A stretch of DNA of 64,000 nucleotides from Rapana venosa (GCA_028751875.1 CM054167.1:26895330-26959329); one strand, 5' to 3'. Positions 10,400 to 21,069 are shown, counted from the first letter of the stretch. Notes: generated by a model not told the origin, from the letters alone. Numbers and translations: made by a program.

Positions 10400-10685
10400 A
10401 ATGTGACAGTGGATGGAAAGAGACCAAAGGGAAGAAGACCCTAGCCAAACCTGGGCTGCCTGTGTATTGCTGATTGATCTTAGAGAAAGGGGTAGCATAA
10501 ATAAGGAGGAAGCTCAAAACAGAGAGAGATGGAGAAGGCAACCTGGGTTGCCTGTATTGCAGATGATCTTAGAGAAAGGGGGCAGCATAAATAAGGAGGA
10601 AGCTCAAAACTGAGAGAGAGATGGAGAAGGCTCATCAATGTCCAACCTCCCCTGGGAGAAACATGACAAAAAAGGAAGAAGAAGA
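10400..10685 (+). mobile_element. LINE C-terminal fragment with internal duplication
   Basis: Translation gives pieces of the LINE tail G-R-P-x-K-T-W and E-A-Q-N-R-E-R-W-R-R. The second piece occurs twice because a segment of about 90 bp (GATCTTAGAGAAAGG through GAGAGATGGAGAAGG) is tandemly repeated. The end CCTCCCCTGGGAGAAACATG is shared with the cleaner copy at 26583-26935. Confidence 0.7.
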
Positions 10686-10689
10686 CAGT

Positions 10690-11917
10690 GGCAGTTTAGC
10701 CCTGGTTTTGTATGTTTGTCGTTGTTGTTTTCATTGTTGAAGAAGAAAAGGGCATTGTTCACCTTTTTATTTATTTATTGTACATTTTTGTTTTGTAGTT
10801 AATTTTTGTTTGATTTTTTGGGTTAAAATTTTTTTTTTTGGTGGGGGGGGGGGGTGGGGGGGGGCTTGTTTTTAAGAGGAATATTCCAGTGTGGTTATAT
10901 GAAAGAATGCATTGTTCTCTCTTTGTTGTTGTTGTTGATGTTTCGTTTGATGGTTTTTTGTTTAGTTTTTTTCCTTTTTTTGTGTGTGTGCGTGATTTTA
11001 GTGATATATGTGCCAGCCTAGTTGTATTTTTGTATAATTTGTCAGTCTACACCAAGCCAGTGCGATAGTTCTAGTTTTTTGGGTTGAAAATGTGCATCAG
11101 TTTATATAAACTCACATATATGTACATTTAACCAACAATTTTTTTTTTTAAACACCAGTGTTAATTTTTTCTTAAAGGTTAACAAAACCTGTAGTGCCAT
11201 TTTTGTTGAGCTTCCGGCCCCCCCACCCCCCCCCCCCCTTCCCTAACCCCCACCCCCTTCCCCCCAAAAAATCCTTCCTACCCCTCCCCTATCTATAAGT
11301 TTTTGATTATTTGATGTCGTTTGCATGGTACGAGTTATGGAGAAAGCTTAAATGTGATTATATGATTTAGATATTGATCTCTTTCGAAGTACGCACAGCC
11401 ATCCTGTATTTTTAGTTAATTTTTTAAAAAATAATTTTGTTTTAATGTAAATGGGACTTGGTTTTTAAAAAAAAGGTTTTCTTTTTTTTAAAATTTATGC
11501 TATTTTGGTTTGCTTTCTGTAGCTGTTCATTCATTTATCTGTTTATTTATTTATTCATTTATTTATTCATTTATTTATTTATTCATTCGTTTATTTATTT
11601 ATGCATTCGAGTGTTACATGACTTTTCAGAAGAGATACAGTGCCGTCTGCATCCTTGAATTGGTTCAGAACGAATAATGTGTTGTATACATTAACCTGTA
11701 TAAACATCGTGCAAGTTTGCACTACCAAGACGATACATGAAATCTACTCCTCTGTGAACAGTTGAACGCAATCAAATGGGCCGAATTAACAAGAAACAAA
11801 AACAAAACACACAAAAAAGAGAAAGATTTTCTTCAACTAAGGCCTGGGCATGTTCTGTCCAGCACACGTCCTTTTCTGAGGCACAGTTCTGCACTGATAG
11901 ACAGCTCCAGTAGGACA
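10690..11917. other. No gene seen; simple repeats
   Basis: GT-rich DNA, a G run near 10844-10864, C-rich 11217-11290, and a (TTTA/TTCA)n tetranucleotide array at 11530-11606. Open frames are repeat-driven. Confidence 0.45.
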
Positions 11918-12212
11918 TACTGGACAGCTCAGTGGTCAGAGCACTCGCTTCTTCCCCCAGCTAAGGTTAAGCAGCTTCGAGGAGTGTGGTTACCACTTGG
12001 ATGGGTGACCGTTTGCGCTGCCTTGGCTTCAGTACAGTTCCCCCAGCTGTTAATGGGTACCTTGCCCTCTTTAGGGTCAGGGAAGGTAAAGCAGCGAGGG
12101 AGAGGAGATGGGCGCCGCTGCCCTCAATACGCTGGCCCCTGGAGAAGTTGAGGTCTCTGATGCCTCTCTCCTCTATGACCACATAGGTTGTGGAATATCT
12201 TTACCTTTTTTT
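11918..12212 (+). mobile_element. SINE family F (tRNA/5S composite), full copy
   Basis: The A box region CAGCTCAGTGGTCAGAGCAC is followed by CTAAGGTTAAGCAGCTTCGA and CCACTTGGATGGGTGACCG, which are the A/C-box region of 5S rRNA. The body has AATGGGTACCTTGCCCTCTT, TAGGGTCAGGGAAGGTAAAG and CTGGCCCCTGGAGAAG, and the end is ACCACATAGGTTGTGG plus T-rich DNA. The arrangement is seen directly; Pol III origin follows from family knowledge. Confidence 0.85.
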
Positions 12213-12769
12213 TAAAAGATAGCTCCAGAGTGTCAAAAAGTAGTCTTGATTTTTTTAATTTTTTTATAGTTTTGTTTTGGTTTTTATCGTCTGTTTGTTA
12301 TGTTTGCTGACGTGGTTCTAGTTGTCATCAACGAGAAGATTCCCCTGTGATGTAGCTTTGTACATGTTGAGCAGATATCACTTTGCAGGATATGTGTCAA
12401 ACCAGTTATCATAAACTGGGTGTGAATTTATAGTCCCATCATTGAATAAACGAGGCTTACTTTTCTTTAGAAAAATTATTACTCTCTCTGTCTCTCTGTC
12501 TGTCTGTCTGTCTGTCGCTCTCTCTATTCTGTGTTCCCTTTCCAGGTGGGATGTATAGTTCCTGGTCTTCTCCTGTGCTTGTAAATTTGCCAGAGATCTG
12601 CCTGCTGGCCTCAGCGGACACATTCCAATTTCAGAGCAGCTCGTTTCATTGTACAGGTTGCATGCTGGGTATGTTTGTGTTTCCGTAAAGTAACCCGACA
12701 CGAATTACGTCAGGATCTTTAATGTGTTGTATATTTGATGTTCTGCATGTGTATATATATATATATACA
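12213..12769. other. No gene seen
   Basis: Unique AT-rich DNA with a short (TCTG)n at about 12487-12517 and (TA)n near 12753-12767. Nothing coding is recognisable. Confidence 0.4.
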
Positions 12770-12945
12770 CGAAGGAAATTATGGCACTGGCAGGTCTGTG
12801 CTTGAAGTTGCTTTGGGAGATCGTAAGAATCCCTACCCTTACTTCACCAGATGCTGCCGCCGCCGAGATTCGAACCCATGACTTCATGGACCTGTAGGAT
12901 TGCAGTCGAGCAGTTTTAACCACTCAGCTAAAGCGTCCATCAAAA
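12770..12945 (-). mobile_element. SINE family C, tRNA-headed
   Basis: The - strand reads GCTTTAGCTGAGTGGTTAAA (A box), then GGGTTCGAATCTCGG (B box), then AAGTAAGGGTAGGGATTCTT and a body ending CAGTGCCATAATTTCC. The decayed T-arm and missing 3' acceptor indicate a SINE rather than a tRNA gene. It is the only copy in the window. Confidence 0.65.
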
Positions 12946-13275
12946 GATGAGTCACACAATTTATTGTTTTTGCCAATTTCTGTTTTATTGTTAGTGTATA
13001 TTTTTTCTTTTAATATTTTTTTTGCCATTGTATTTATGCACTGACCAAAAGTCATGGATAATAACCAAAGTGCACGTCCATTTGAGTTTTGTCATACTTT
13101 CCTCTGTGAGGAAGGTAGTATACGTATGGCAAATCCTGAATATTTCAAACTGCAGAAACATCATGTAAATTTGCCGTAGCGTGTCAGGAATCAAAAGGTT
13201 GGCGGTTTATACCTGGTTCTTCTGTGATCTTTGAAGGTATCGGACATGTGAAACTGTGTTGCGTGGATGTTTGGT

Positions 13276-13440
13276 TTAAACCCTTACCCTACAGGTAACC
13301 CGCTATAGGGTAACTAACCATCTGCTGACCCTTCCCTCTGTATTACCCACTGCTGGGTTACAGAAACATACAGATGGTGTACAGTGCAAATGTGTACTTG
13401 GAAAGAGGGATTCTCTCCCTTAACGTAGGGATAGTGTTAA
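13276..13440 (+). repeat. MITE-like element with TTAA borders
   Basis: TTAA then ACCCTTACCCTAC on the left, GTAGGGATAGTG then TTAA on the right. The ends are imperfect inverted repeats (about 9 of 12 bases, CACTATCCCTAC versus CCCTTACCCTAC). TTAA duplication is the piggyBac-superfamily hallmark, so a piggyBac-like MITE is inferred. The interior matches 8838-8985. Confidence 0.5.
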
Positions 13441-14110
13441 AGAAGAGTCAGGTTTAAAAAATAAAAAGGAGACAGAATTTACAAAGGAGAGAGACAGATA
13501 GACACAGCTGATGAAGATTCTGTGGAAAAAAGTCTTTTTCTCTCTGTTCTATTATTTGAACAGAAGTAGTAGTTGTTGTCGTGCGTTCCCCAGCTTAACA
13601 CTCTGGGGGGGGGTGGGGGGGAGGTCATCACCCAGAATGTGCACTCTAACTCACTCACTCATCATCCCACCTAGGAATCACCGTGAGACTGAAATTGCAC
13701 ACTACTGAATGTGAAGTTTTGCGTGTATGACTGGGTTTTTTTTTAAGTACCTCGCCATATAGGCATCCATTCTCCGACTTCAGAAATTTTTTTTTCTTCT
13801 CCTTTACAGGAGAGTGCAGGTTGTTATGTTAAGAGCTTGTCATGGCTGAAGGCAACCTCAACAGAACATTTTACAACATTTTTAGTGTAGGGCCTTGGCA
13901 ATGAGCTGACACATCAATAACTGACCACAGCTGTTGTACCTGGGTGACAACAGTGTTCTTGGCCAGCGTGATCGCAGTTAGTTTCAAACATGTTAAAAAT
14001 TATTTCAATGTGAATTAAAAAAAAAATATATATATATATATTCTGTATACTATTGTATTCATGGTTTGGTTTTAGAAAGGGATTGAAGTGTAAGTACAGC
14101 TATCAGTTTC

Positions 14111-14142
<32 letters not shown>

Positions 14143-14241
14143 TCAGCTTCTATCCATCCCAACCCATCCCAGCCCAGCTGGTGCTAATTAATTATAGCAG
14201 GAACTGACCACACTTGGACTAGTAGGTAAAAGGAAGGGGCT
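13441..14241. other. No gene seen
   Basis: Unique DNA with (TA)n near 14028-14041 and a 30-base C run at 14112-14141. Confidence 0.4.
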
Positions 14242-14316
14242 CAGTACATTAAGCTGCTCTTGACCACAGTACATTAAGCTGCTCTTGACCACAGTACATT
14301 AAGCTGCTCTTGACCC
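14242..14316 (+). repeat. 25-bp tandem repeat, three units
   Basis: CAGTACATTAAGCTGCTCTT plus GACCA begins at 14242, 14267 and 14292 with no differences until the last base of the third unit. Confidence 0.9.
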
Positions 14317-14391
14317 GAGTGATGTTGGATTTATGTGCTGTGTGTAAGATTTGCTGACAGAACAAGTTTTTAGGGAGAACTTTAGGGGAGG

Positions 14392-14698
14392 GGGATAGCT
14401 CAGTGGTCAGAGCACTCGCTTTCTACCAGATAAGGTTAAGCAGCATCGAGCGTGGTTTACCACTTTTGGATTGGGTGACCGTTTTTTACGCTGCCTTGGC
14501 TTCAGTACAGTCCCCCCACTTCACCCCAGCTGTAAATGGGTACCTGCCCTCTTTAGGGTCAGGGAAGGTAAAGCAGCGAGGGAGGAGAGGAGATGGGTGC
14601 CGCCCTCAATATGCTGGCCCCTTGAGAAGTTGAGGTCTCTGATGCTTTGCTTCTTTACGACCACATAGGTTATGGGACACTTTTACCTTTTTTTTAAC
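14392..14698 (+). mobile_element. SINE family F (tRNA/5S composite), best head
   Basis: The head GATAGCTCAGTGGTCAGAGC holds a consensus A box (TAGCTCAGTGG). The 5S part is GGTTAAGCAGCATCGAGCG and then GGATTGGGTGACCG, with one-base insertions. The body and terminal ACCACATAGGTTATGGGACA are as in the other copies. Confidence 0.85.
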
Positions 14699-14734
14699 CC
14701 TTTTTGTCAGTGTTCCAAATTTTTACACAGTTGT

Positions 14735-14737
<3 letters not shown>

Positions 14738-14797
<60 letters not shown>
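14738..14797. repeat. (TA)n microsatellite
   Basis: About 30 uninterrupted TA units; similar arrays are at 1781-1827 and 18677-18731. Confidence 0.97.
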
Positions 14798-14799
<2 letters not shown>

Positions 14800-14935
14800 A
14801 TTAGGGTTCCATATTTGTCTGATTTGTTATATAATAATACTGAAGACAGCTGGCGCACATTCTACATGGTATGTAAAGTATTAAACTTCCCCTCCCCACC
14901 CCCCACCCCACTCCCCAAGAAGAAGAACAACAAAA

Positions 14936-15180
14936 AAGACAGATTATAAGCTATGTAAAAGAAAACAAACCCACAAAAAAAAGAAGAAATTTTCTGAAGT
15001 TTTCTACAGATTGTTTTGGTCACAGTCCCCCCTTTACAAACCCCAAAAAGACACCCCCTCCCCCCCCCCCCCCCCCCCCCCCAAGGAAAAGAAAAGACAG
15101 ATTATAAGCTATGTAAAACAAAACCAAAAAAAGTGTATTTTCTGAAGTCTTCTACACATTGGTGTGGTCGCAAGTCTCAA
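14936..15180 (+). repeat. Imperfect tandem duplication, offset about 158 bp
   Basis: GACAGATTATAAGCTATGTA, TTTTCTGAAG and TTCTACA-containing blocks occur at 14938 and again from 15096, separated by a C run at 15060-15082. Confidence 0.7.
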
Positions 15181-15372
15181 AGTCACTGCCACTCGTTAGT
15201 GTTTCGTCTGTGTAAGTAAGGAGTTTGTTGTTGTTGTTGTTGTTTTTGTTGTTGTTGTTCTTGTGCTAGAGCTCTTAAGCGTAACTACCAGTGGTGAAAT
15301 TGTTGCGTATGTGATCGTTTTGCCCCCCATTAAGCTAGCCACATTTTTTTTTCTGTTTTAAAAAAAAAAAAA

Positions 15373-15725
15373 AAATTCTTTCATTTCGAGGATAATGGAA
15401 GAAGCATTCATGTGCTTTTTATTTTTAATTTTTACATCCAGTCCCCGCGTATACAGTTTAGTAAATTCTGTCATCCGTTCCCACTGGCACACAATGGCCT
15501 ACTCTTACGAAAAGCGGAACGGGTTTTAACATGTGCAGCAAGATGTGCCTGCGTGCGCTTGCACACGGGACCTCAGTATTTAGACTCATGCGAAGGACTT
15601 TGGGGGGGGGGGAGTGGAGTCTTCACTGATGTTAACTCCAGAGGAGAAATCCTCTTGAACGAGATTTGAACCCAGGTCAGCAGATCATGAGCGCATCACT
15701 CTGACCACCAGGCTACCCCGTCTTA
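15373..15725 (-). mobile_element. SINE family A, full length
   Basis: The - strand head GACGGGGTAGCCTGGTGGTC, the core and the tail (TCGAGGATAATGGAAGAAGC on +) are present. The B box is decayed (GGTTCAAATCTCG). Confidence 0.8.
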
Positions 15726-16430
15726 AGGAGTAAGGGAATTTAGACTGTTTTTGGTGTAATTTTCAGCCATAGAAAACAAAGTGTTTATAAATATATGGAT
15801 GTTTTCATGACTTAACGTTGATAGTTACATTCGTCTTTTTTTTTTTGTCTTTTATTATTATTTTTTTTATATAAAAATATCGAATTTGAAGTCACGACTG
15901 AGACAAACACATACTGGGTCACCTTTTTATTTTACTTTATTTTTATTATTATTACAGTTTGATCTCATTGATACCAACAACAACAACTACTACAAAAATT
16001 GTATGAAACAGCTGAGTATGTTACCAGCTTTTGTATGTGTGTATTTTTTTGGTTTTGGGGGTTGTGTTGGGTTTTTTTTTAAATGCTTTCCACGTGACAC
16101 TGTAGTCTGTTTCTAGTTACAAAACTGCCATTTTTTTCCCAGTGTAAGTATGCTGTTATGAAGTTTGATATAATTTGCAAATGTGATAAAACTGCGCTAG
16201 TATGTATTTTATTATATATTTACATGCATTTGGGGGTGAGGGGGGGGGGGGGGGGAGTTATGTATGGGTGATGGGAGAAACATGAAAGTTGGTAACACAA
16301 AAAACAACAACAACACCAAAAAAGTATGCAAGTGTATTGATGTATTATATTTCAGTTTTATGGAGTCTCTTTATATTACATATTACTGGTGATGTGATTG
16401 GTGCTTGTAGTGATTGTTATTTTTTTTGTC
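15726..16430. other. No gene seen
   Basis: AT-rich unique DNA, with a G run near 16242-16254. The short open frame at 15886-16116 has no recognisable content. Confidence 0.4.
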
Positions 16431-16680
16431 TTACACACACACTCACACACTCTCTCACTCATGCACACACACACACATTATCTCATGCACACACACATGA
16501 TCTCACACACACACACTCAAAACACACACATTATCATACACTTACACACACACACGCATTATCACACGCACTACACACACATATTAGCACACACACACAT
16601 TATCCATACACTTACATTATCACACACATACACACTATCACACACACACACACACACATACACACTATCACACACACACA
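16431..16680. repeat. (CA)n array with interspersed ATTATC
   Basis: CACACA runs alternate with TTATCTCATGC and ATTATCAC spacers. The Thr-His open frames across it are artefacts. Confidence 0.9.
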
Positions 16681-16808
16681 GGGGAAAAAAGCCATCTGTT
16701 TTCTGTCCCTAAGCTTAGACTCTGTAATGTGAGCTATGATTATATGGCATGTGTCCGTGCCTTTTGAATGCACTGCTTGTTTTTTGCAATGGATTTGGAC
16801 CTGGTTGC

Positions 16809-16848
<40 letters not shown>

Positions 16849-17232
16849 AGTGTTGAGTGACCTGGTGTCTTCTTGACCTTTTTCAGGTTGGTTTGTTGTT
16901 GTTGGTCGTGGTGGTGGTGATTATGGTTGGATTTGTGTGTGTGTGGGGGGGGGGGGGGGGGGGGGGGGGGGAGGGTGCTTTTTTTGGTTGGTGTTTTCTT
17001 TCTTTTCTTTCTTTTTCTTTTTTTTTTTAAAAAACACACAATAACTTAGTTGTGAGTAGTGGCGTACTTAGTGCGTTTCACAAATGGGCGTGAAATTGAA
17101 AAAAAAGAAAAGAAATTATGGAAAATGAAGAATATTAGCCCAGCCAGGACTTTATTTGACTGGGGGGGCAAAGGCAGTCTATCTCTATCTTCTGTTCATG
17201 GGAAGTATAGCCCATGCATGGAGTGTTGAACA
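16681..17232. other. No gene seen
   Basis: It holds (TCTG)n/(TC)n at 16811-16850, a G run at 16947-16972 and a T-rich stretch near 17000-17030. Confidence 0.45.
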
Positions 17233-17492
17233 TTATTACCAAGTGGCTGGGTGACCGTTTGCGCGCCTTGGCTTCAGTACAGTCCCCCCAGTTCACCCAC
17301 CCAGCTGTAAATGGGTACCTTGCCCTCTTTAGGGTCTTTAGGGAAGGTAAAGCAGCGAGAGGGAGAGAGAGGAGATGGGCGCCGCTGCCCTCAATATGCT
17401 GGCCCCCTGGAGAAGCTAGAGGTCTCTGATGCCTCGCTCCTTCCCTACGACCACATAGGTTATGGATGGATAGGGGACACCTTTACCTTGTG
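17233..17492 (+). mobile_element. SINE family F, 5'-truncated
   Basis: It begins inside the 5S-like part (CAAGTGGCTGGGTGACCGTT), then TAAATGGGTACCTTGCCCTC and ACCACATAGGTTATGG. The A box is missing. A short duplication (TTTAGGGTCTTTAGGG) lies in the body. Confidence 0.8.
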
Positions 17493-17597
17493 TTCTGCTG
17501 GAGACCTTGTTCCTCCCGCCTGTCCCTCCCTGCTCGGCAAATTAAAGCTCTTAAAATGACCCAGCTTTGTGAACACGTTTCACAAACGCTATATCTG

Positions 17598-17991
17598 AAC
17601 ACATCACTCCTCTTCTGCGATCTCTTCACTGGCTGCCTGTCTCACAAAGACTGGAGTATAAAATCAATACCCAATGTCTCCACAAATCTGCACCCCCTTC
17701 ATCTCTGTAACTGTCTTCATCTGTACACTCCATCCCGTTCCCTTCTTTCAGCCGCAGATACTTTGTGCTTTCGAACACCCAGATTCAAACAAACCACTGT
17801 TGGCCGTCGCTCCTTCTCTGTTTCTGGTCCATCCACCTGGAATGACCTCCCTCTTTCACTTCGACAAAAGCCTTCACTTGATACTTTCAAATCCAGCCTC
17901 AAAACACACTTATTTCCTACCCGAGACTTTCCCCCCAAATATCTGTCCCTAATTTTCAACAGCATCTTTCACCTTCTAAGTCTTGTTCCGA

Positions 17992-18025
<34 letters not shown>

Positions 18026-18182
18026 GCGTGCATGCGTGAGCGCGCATGGTTTTGAAATCTGTTGTTCATTATGTTTAAGGAGAGTTGCATGCCTGTAAAT
18101 GATTGAGTGCAAGCGCTTCGATTTGTTTTTGTTTTTTTACAAGATTCAGCGCTATATAAATTCCATATATTATTATTATTAT
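17598..18182 (+). pseudogene. L2-like LINE, 3' terminal fragment
   Basis: It encodes the C-terminal tail of the reverse-transcriptase ORF: C-L-H-L-Y-T-P-S-R-S-L, T-V-G-R-R-S-F-S-V-S-G-P, W-N-D-L-P-L-S-L-R and F-K-S-S-L-K-T-H-L-F. A TG/CG run and the tail CAGCGCTATATAAATTCCAT plus ATT repeats follow. It is a close relative of 34372-35050, with an internal deletion near 17672. The longer frame from 17466 merely joins the preceding SINE to it. Confidence 0.85.
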
Positions 18183-18218
18183 GATTATATAGACGTAGGC
18201 TTGACACAGAAAGCCTGC

Positions 18219-18580
18219 ACGGGATAGCCTAGTGGTTAGAACATTACGCTTGGCAACCCAGGTTCGATTCCAGTTCAAGGGGAATATTTTCCCCTGGAGT
18301 AAACATCAGTGCAAGACGACTCCACTCTCCCCAAAAGTCCTTCGGATGAGACTGTCAACCGAGGTGGCCCCGTGTGTGCGAACGCACGCAGAACATCTCG
18401 ATCACACGTTAAATCCTGTTCCGCTTTTCGTTAAGAGTAGGCCATTGTGTGCCGGTGGGAACAGATGCCAGAATTTACAAAACCGCATACACACGGGGAC
18501 TGGATGTAATTATTTTTAAAAAAAGCACAAAAGTGCTTATTCCATTATCCTCGATATAAAAGAATGAAATAAATTTTAAA
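18219..18580 (+). mobile_element. SINE family A, full length, good head
   Basis: It has A box TAGCCTAGTGG and B box GGTTCGATTCC at about 18261-18271. It also has TTTTCCCCTGGAGTAAACAT, AGTCCTTCGGATGAGACTGT, ACCGAGGTGGCCCCGTGTGT, AAATCCTGTTCCGCTTTTCG, TGTGTGCCGGTGGGAACAG and a hairpin tail AAGCACaaaaGTGCTT-type, then TTATTCCATTATCCTCGATA. This is the reference copy for family A. Confidence 0.88.
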
Positions 18581-18674
18581 AAATACACGTAATTGTCCTG
18601 TGATTTGTCGTCAGTGGCTACGTCATTTTGTGCAAAACCCACTCTGTGGGGAGGGAGGGGGTATGTATATATAG

Positions 18675-18676
<2 letters not shown>

Positions 18677-18731
<55 letters not shown>
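18677..18731. repeat. (TA)n microsatellite
   Basis: About 27 TA units. Confidence 0.95.
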
Positions 18732-18737
<6 letters not shown>

Positions 18738-18943
18738 GACAGACAAAACTTCTTGTCGATGTGTTGAACAGTACACCCCTGGGATGACCTAGAAAATGCT
18801 GCAAGCTGCTACAACCGGAAACGATATCCTACAATTATAGTAATGTGAGGGTTTGTGTGTGTGTCTTGCAAGTTTTAGCTTGGGCTAAACTGCCTGATGC
18901 TAAACTAGGGAGTACATTGCGTGTTTCATAGTAATCAGAATGC

Positions 18944-19012
18944 AGCACACACATACACACACACACACACGCACGCATGCGCGCGCGCGCGCACACACAC
19001 AGACACAGACAC
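18944..19012. repeat. CA/CG alternating purine-pyrimidine tract
   Basis: CACACA flanks GCATGCGCGCGCGCGCGC. A strictly alternating tract like this can adopt Z-form DNA; function unknown. Confidence 0.85.
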
Positions 19013-19213
19013 AAAATTCAAGATTTTTTTTTTTCAAGATTAAATTCCTTTCACCCCTTTTGGGGCATGGAGAGATTACGAACGAATTCAACAAGAGAAT
19101 AAACCTAACAGCAATACACCCCTAAAATAATTATTATCAATACTAACAGGAATTGAAAAGCAAGAGTTCATCGCAAAATTATTAACAAAATCAAAGACAC
19201 GAGGCAGTTAAAA

Positions 19214-19244
<31 letters not shown>

Positions 19245-19344
19245 GACATCGTTTTTTTTTAAAAAGAAACAATCTACGCTAGCAAAATATAAAATGAATT
19301 TCAAGATATACCTGCAAATCTTATGAATTTTGAGAGAGACGGGA

Positions 19345-19594
19345 GAACTTTTCGAGATTCACACACACACACACACAAACTTTTCGAGATTTACACACAC
19401 ATATACACTTTTCGAGATTTACACACACATACACACACTTTTCGAGATTTACACACACACACATACACTTTTCGAGATTTACACACACTTTTCGAGATTT
19501 ACACACACACACACACACACACACTTTTCGAGATTTACACACACACACATACACTTTTCGAGATTTACACACACATACACACACTTTTCGAGAT

Positions 19595-19626
<32 letters not shown>

Positions 19627-19658
19627 TTTTCGAGATTTACACACACATACACACACTC
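19345..19658 (+). repeat. Composite minisatellite: CTTTTCGAGATTTA plus CA runs
   Basis: About eleven copies of TTTTCGAGATTTACACACAC alternate with CA/CATA runs of varying length. All frames are open because of the repeat, giving F-E-I-Y-T-H-T-H. Confidence 0.92.
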
Positions 19659-20299
19659 TGTGGCTCAAAACCCATACAGAACTTTTTCTACTGAGCTTCT
19701 AGTGGTGGTAGTATAGTGGGTTTTGATTTTCTTTCTCCGATTGGTACAGTAAACAAAGGTCAGTAACAGAACCCATAGCATCCCCCCCCCCCCCCCCCCC
19801 CCTTCCACCCGGTACACCTACTCACTCACTCCCCACCTTCGGGAAACATTCTTCAGAAGAAAAACCAAAACAAAAAGGAGAGAAAAATAAATACTGGTAT
19901 AAATGAAGTACTTTGAGTTTGCCAGTCTGTCCTTTTTTTGCTGATAAGATCTTGATAATTCATAAGTGGATAACACGCACACTCACTCACGCACACACAC
20001 GTCCAGACGATCATTTTTCTCATCTCCCTTACACTACTCCCCTTTGTAACCAACAACGTAGTACAAAATCTAATAAAGCGCCTGTTGAAACGAATATCTT
20101 GAGACTGGTTTTAAGACGAACGGTTATGGGCTGTTGCACAAAATCTAGCTGGCAGAATAACCCATAATTTTCGTTTTTGTTATGCTTTAAAAAGAAAGAA
20201 AGAAAGAAAACAAGCAAGAAAAGAAAGAAAAAATAAAGAGATCATATTACAGAATATCTTGCAGCGTGTTTCGCCTTTGAGAAGAGTAGCTAGTGGCGC
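19659..20299. other. No gene seen
   Basis: Unique DNA with a C run at 19784-19802. No splice-bounded coding segment is recognisable. Confidence 0.4.
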
Positions 20300-20700
20300 A
20301 TTGTACCAGTACATACAAGTCATGCATGTATGTATGTCCGTCGTGTCCGACGATGACCTCCAAAACAGCAGAGGAGGCAGCTGCTGTTTTGGAAACTGGG
20401 CAGAAATTTGATGATAGTGGAGATGCCTTGCCCACAGCACATCCCCACTCTCTCGGCCAAGTGGGCATAAGGACAGTCAGCGTTGGAGACGCTCTCCAAA
20501 GGCCAACCAGCCCCCAGGGCTGCAGCACATAAGGACTGTGCTGAGTCAAGCCTCCTAGTCAGAGAGTCATAGTCGATCACTAAAGACTAAGCTGTAAAGT
20601 GGAATTCCATGAGAGGGAAAGCCACTGGTCATACATACAGCCTCTCACTTTGCTGTTGTTGCCCCCAGCGTCAATGGTTTAATCAAGAACTGTGATAAAG
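20300..20700 (-). repeat. Interspersed repeat H, - copy
   Basis: Reverse of 4115-4515: GTCCGTCGTGTCCGACGATG, AGCAGAGGAGGCAGCTGCTG, CACTCTCTCGGCCAAGTGG, AGAGAGTCATAGTCGATCAC and CTCACTTTGCTGTTGTTG. It keeps a slightly longer 3' side than the other copy. Confidence 0.75.
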
Positions 20701-20732
20701 CCCAGGCGCTGACGGCAAGATATACAAGACAA

Positions 20733-20905
20733 AGGTGTCCCGTCCCATACATAACCTATGCGGGTCGTAAGGTAGCGAGGCATCAGAGACCTCAACTTCT
20801 CAAAGGCCCTAGCACATTGAGGGCGCGTCCATCTCCTCTCCCTCGCTGCTTTACTTTCCATGACCCTAAAGAGGGCAGGTACCCATTAATTGACAGCCAG
20901 CACGA
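20733..20905 (-). mobile_element. SINE family F, 3' part
   Basis: Reverse of the F body: ATAACCTATGCGGGTCGTAA, GAGGCATCAGAGACCTCAAC, CCATCTCCTCTCCCTCGCTG and GAGGGCAGGTACCCATTAAT. The head and 5S part are absent. Confidence 0.8.
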
Positions 20906-20937
20906 ACAATGATGACAATTTTTTTTTTAAAAGAAGG

Positions 20938-21069
20938 CTGACAGGTGTGTTTAGATCTCATACCCGAAGTCGGAATGCGGTTACATTCATGGCGGGCAAA
21001 AACGGCCGCGTACATGATACGCAAAATCTCACCATTGGTGAACCTCAGAGCTCTTTACCCAGGAACGTA
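20938..21069 (+). repeat. Interspersed repeat I, + copy
   Basis: GTTTAGATCTCATACCCGAA, GTCGGAATGCGGTTACATTC, a GGCGGGCAAAA block, CTCACCATTGGTGAACCTCA and GAGCTCTTTACCCAGGAACG. Relatives lie at 29690-29815 and 30893-31030 in reverse. Class unknown. Confidence 0.55.

Noticed and set aside
11961..12012. 5S rRNA gene
   Set aside because: Only the internal promoter region matches. The 5' and 3' thirds of 5S are absent and the piece is embedded in a repeated SINE.
17466..18098. 210-codon frame that could look like a novel protein
   Set aside because: Its first part is the end of a family F SINE and the rest is an L2 C-terminal fragment.
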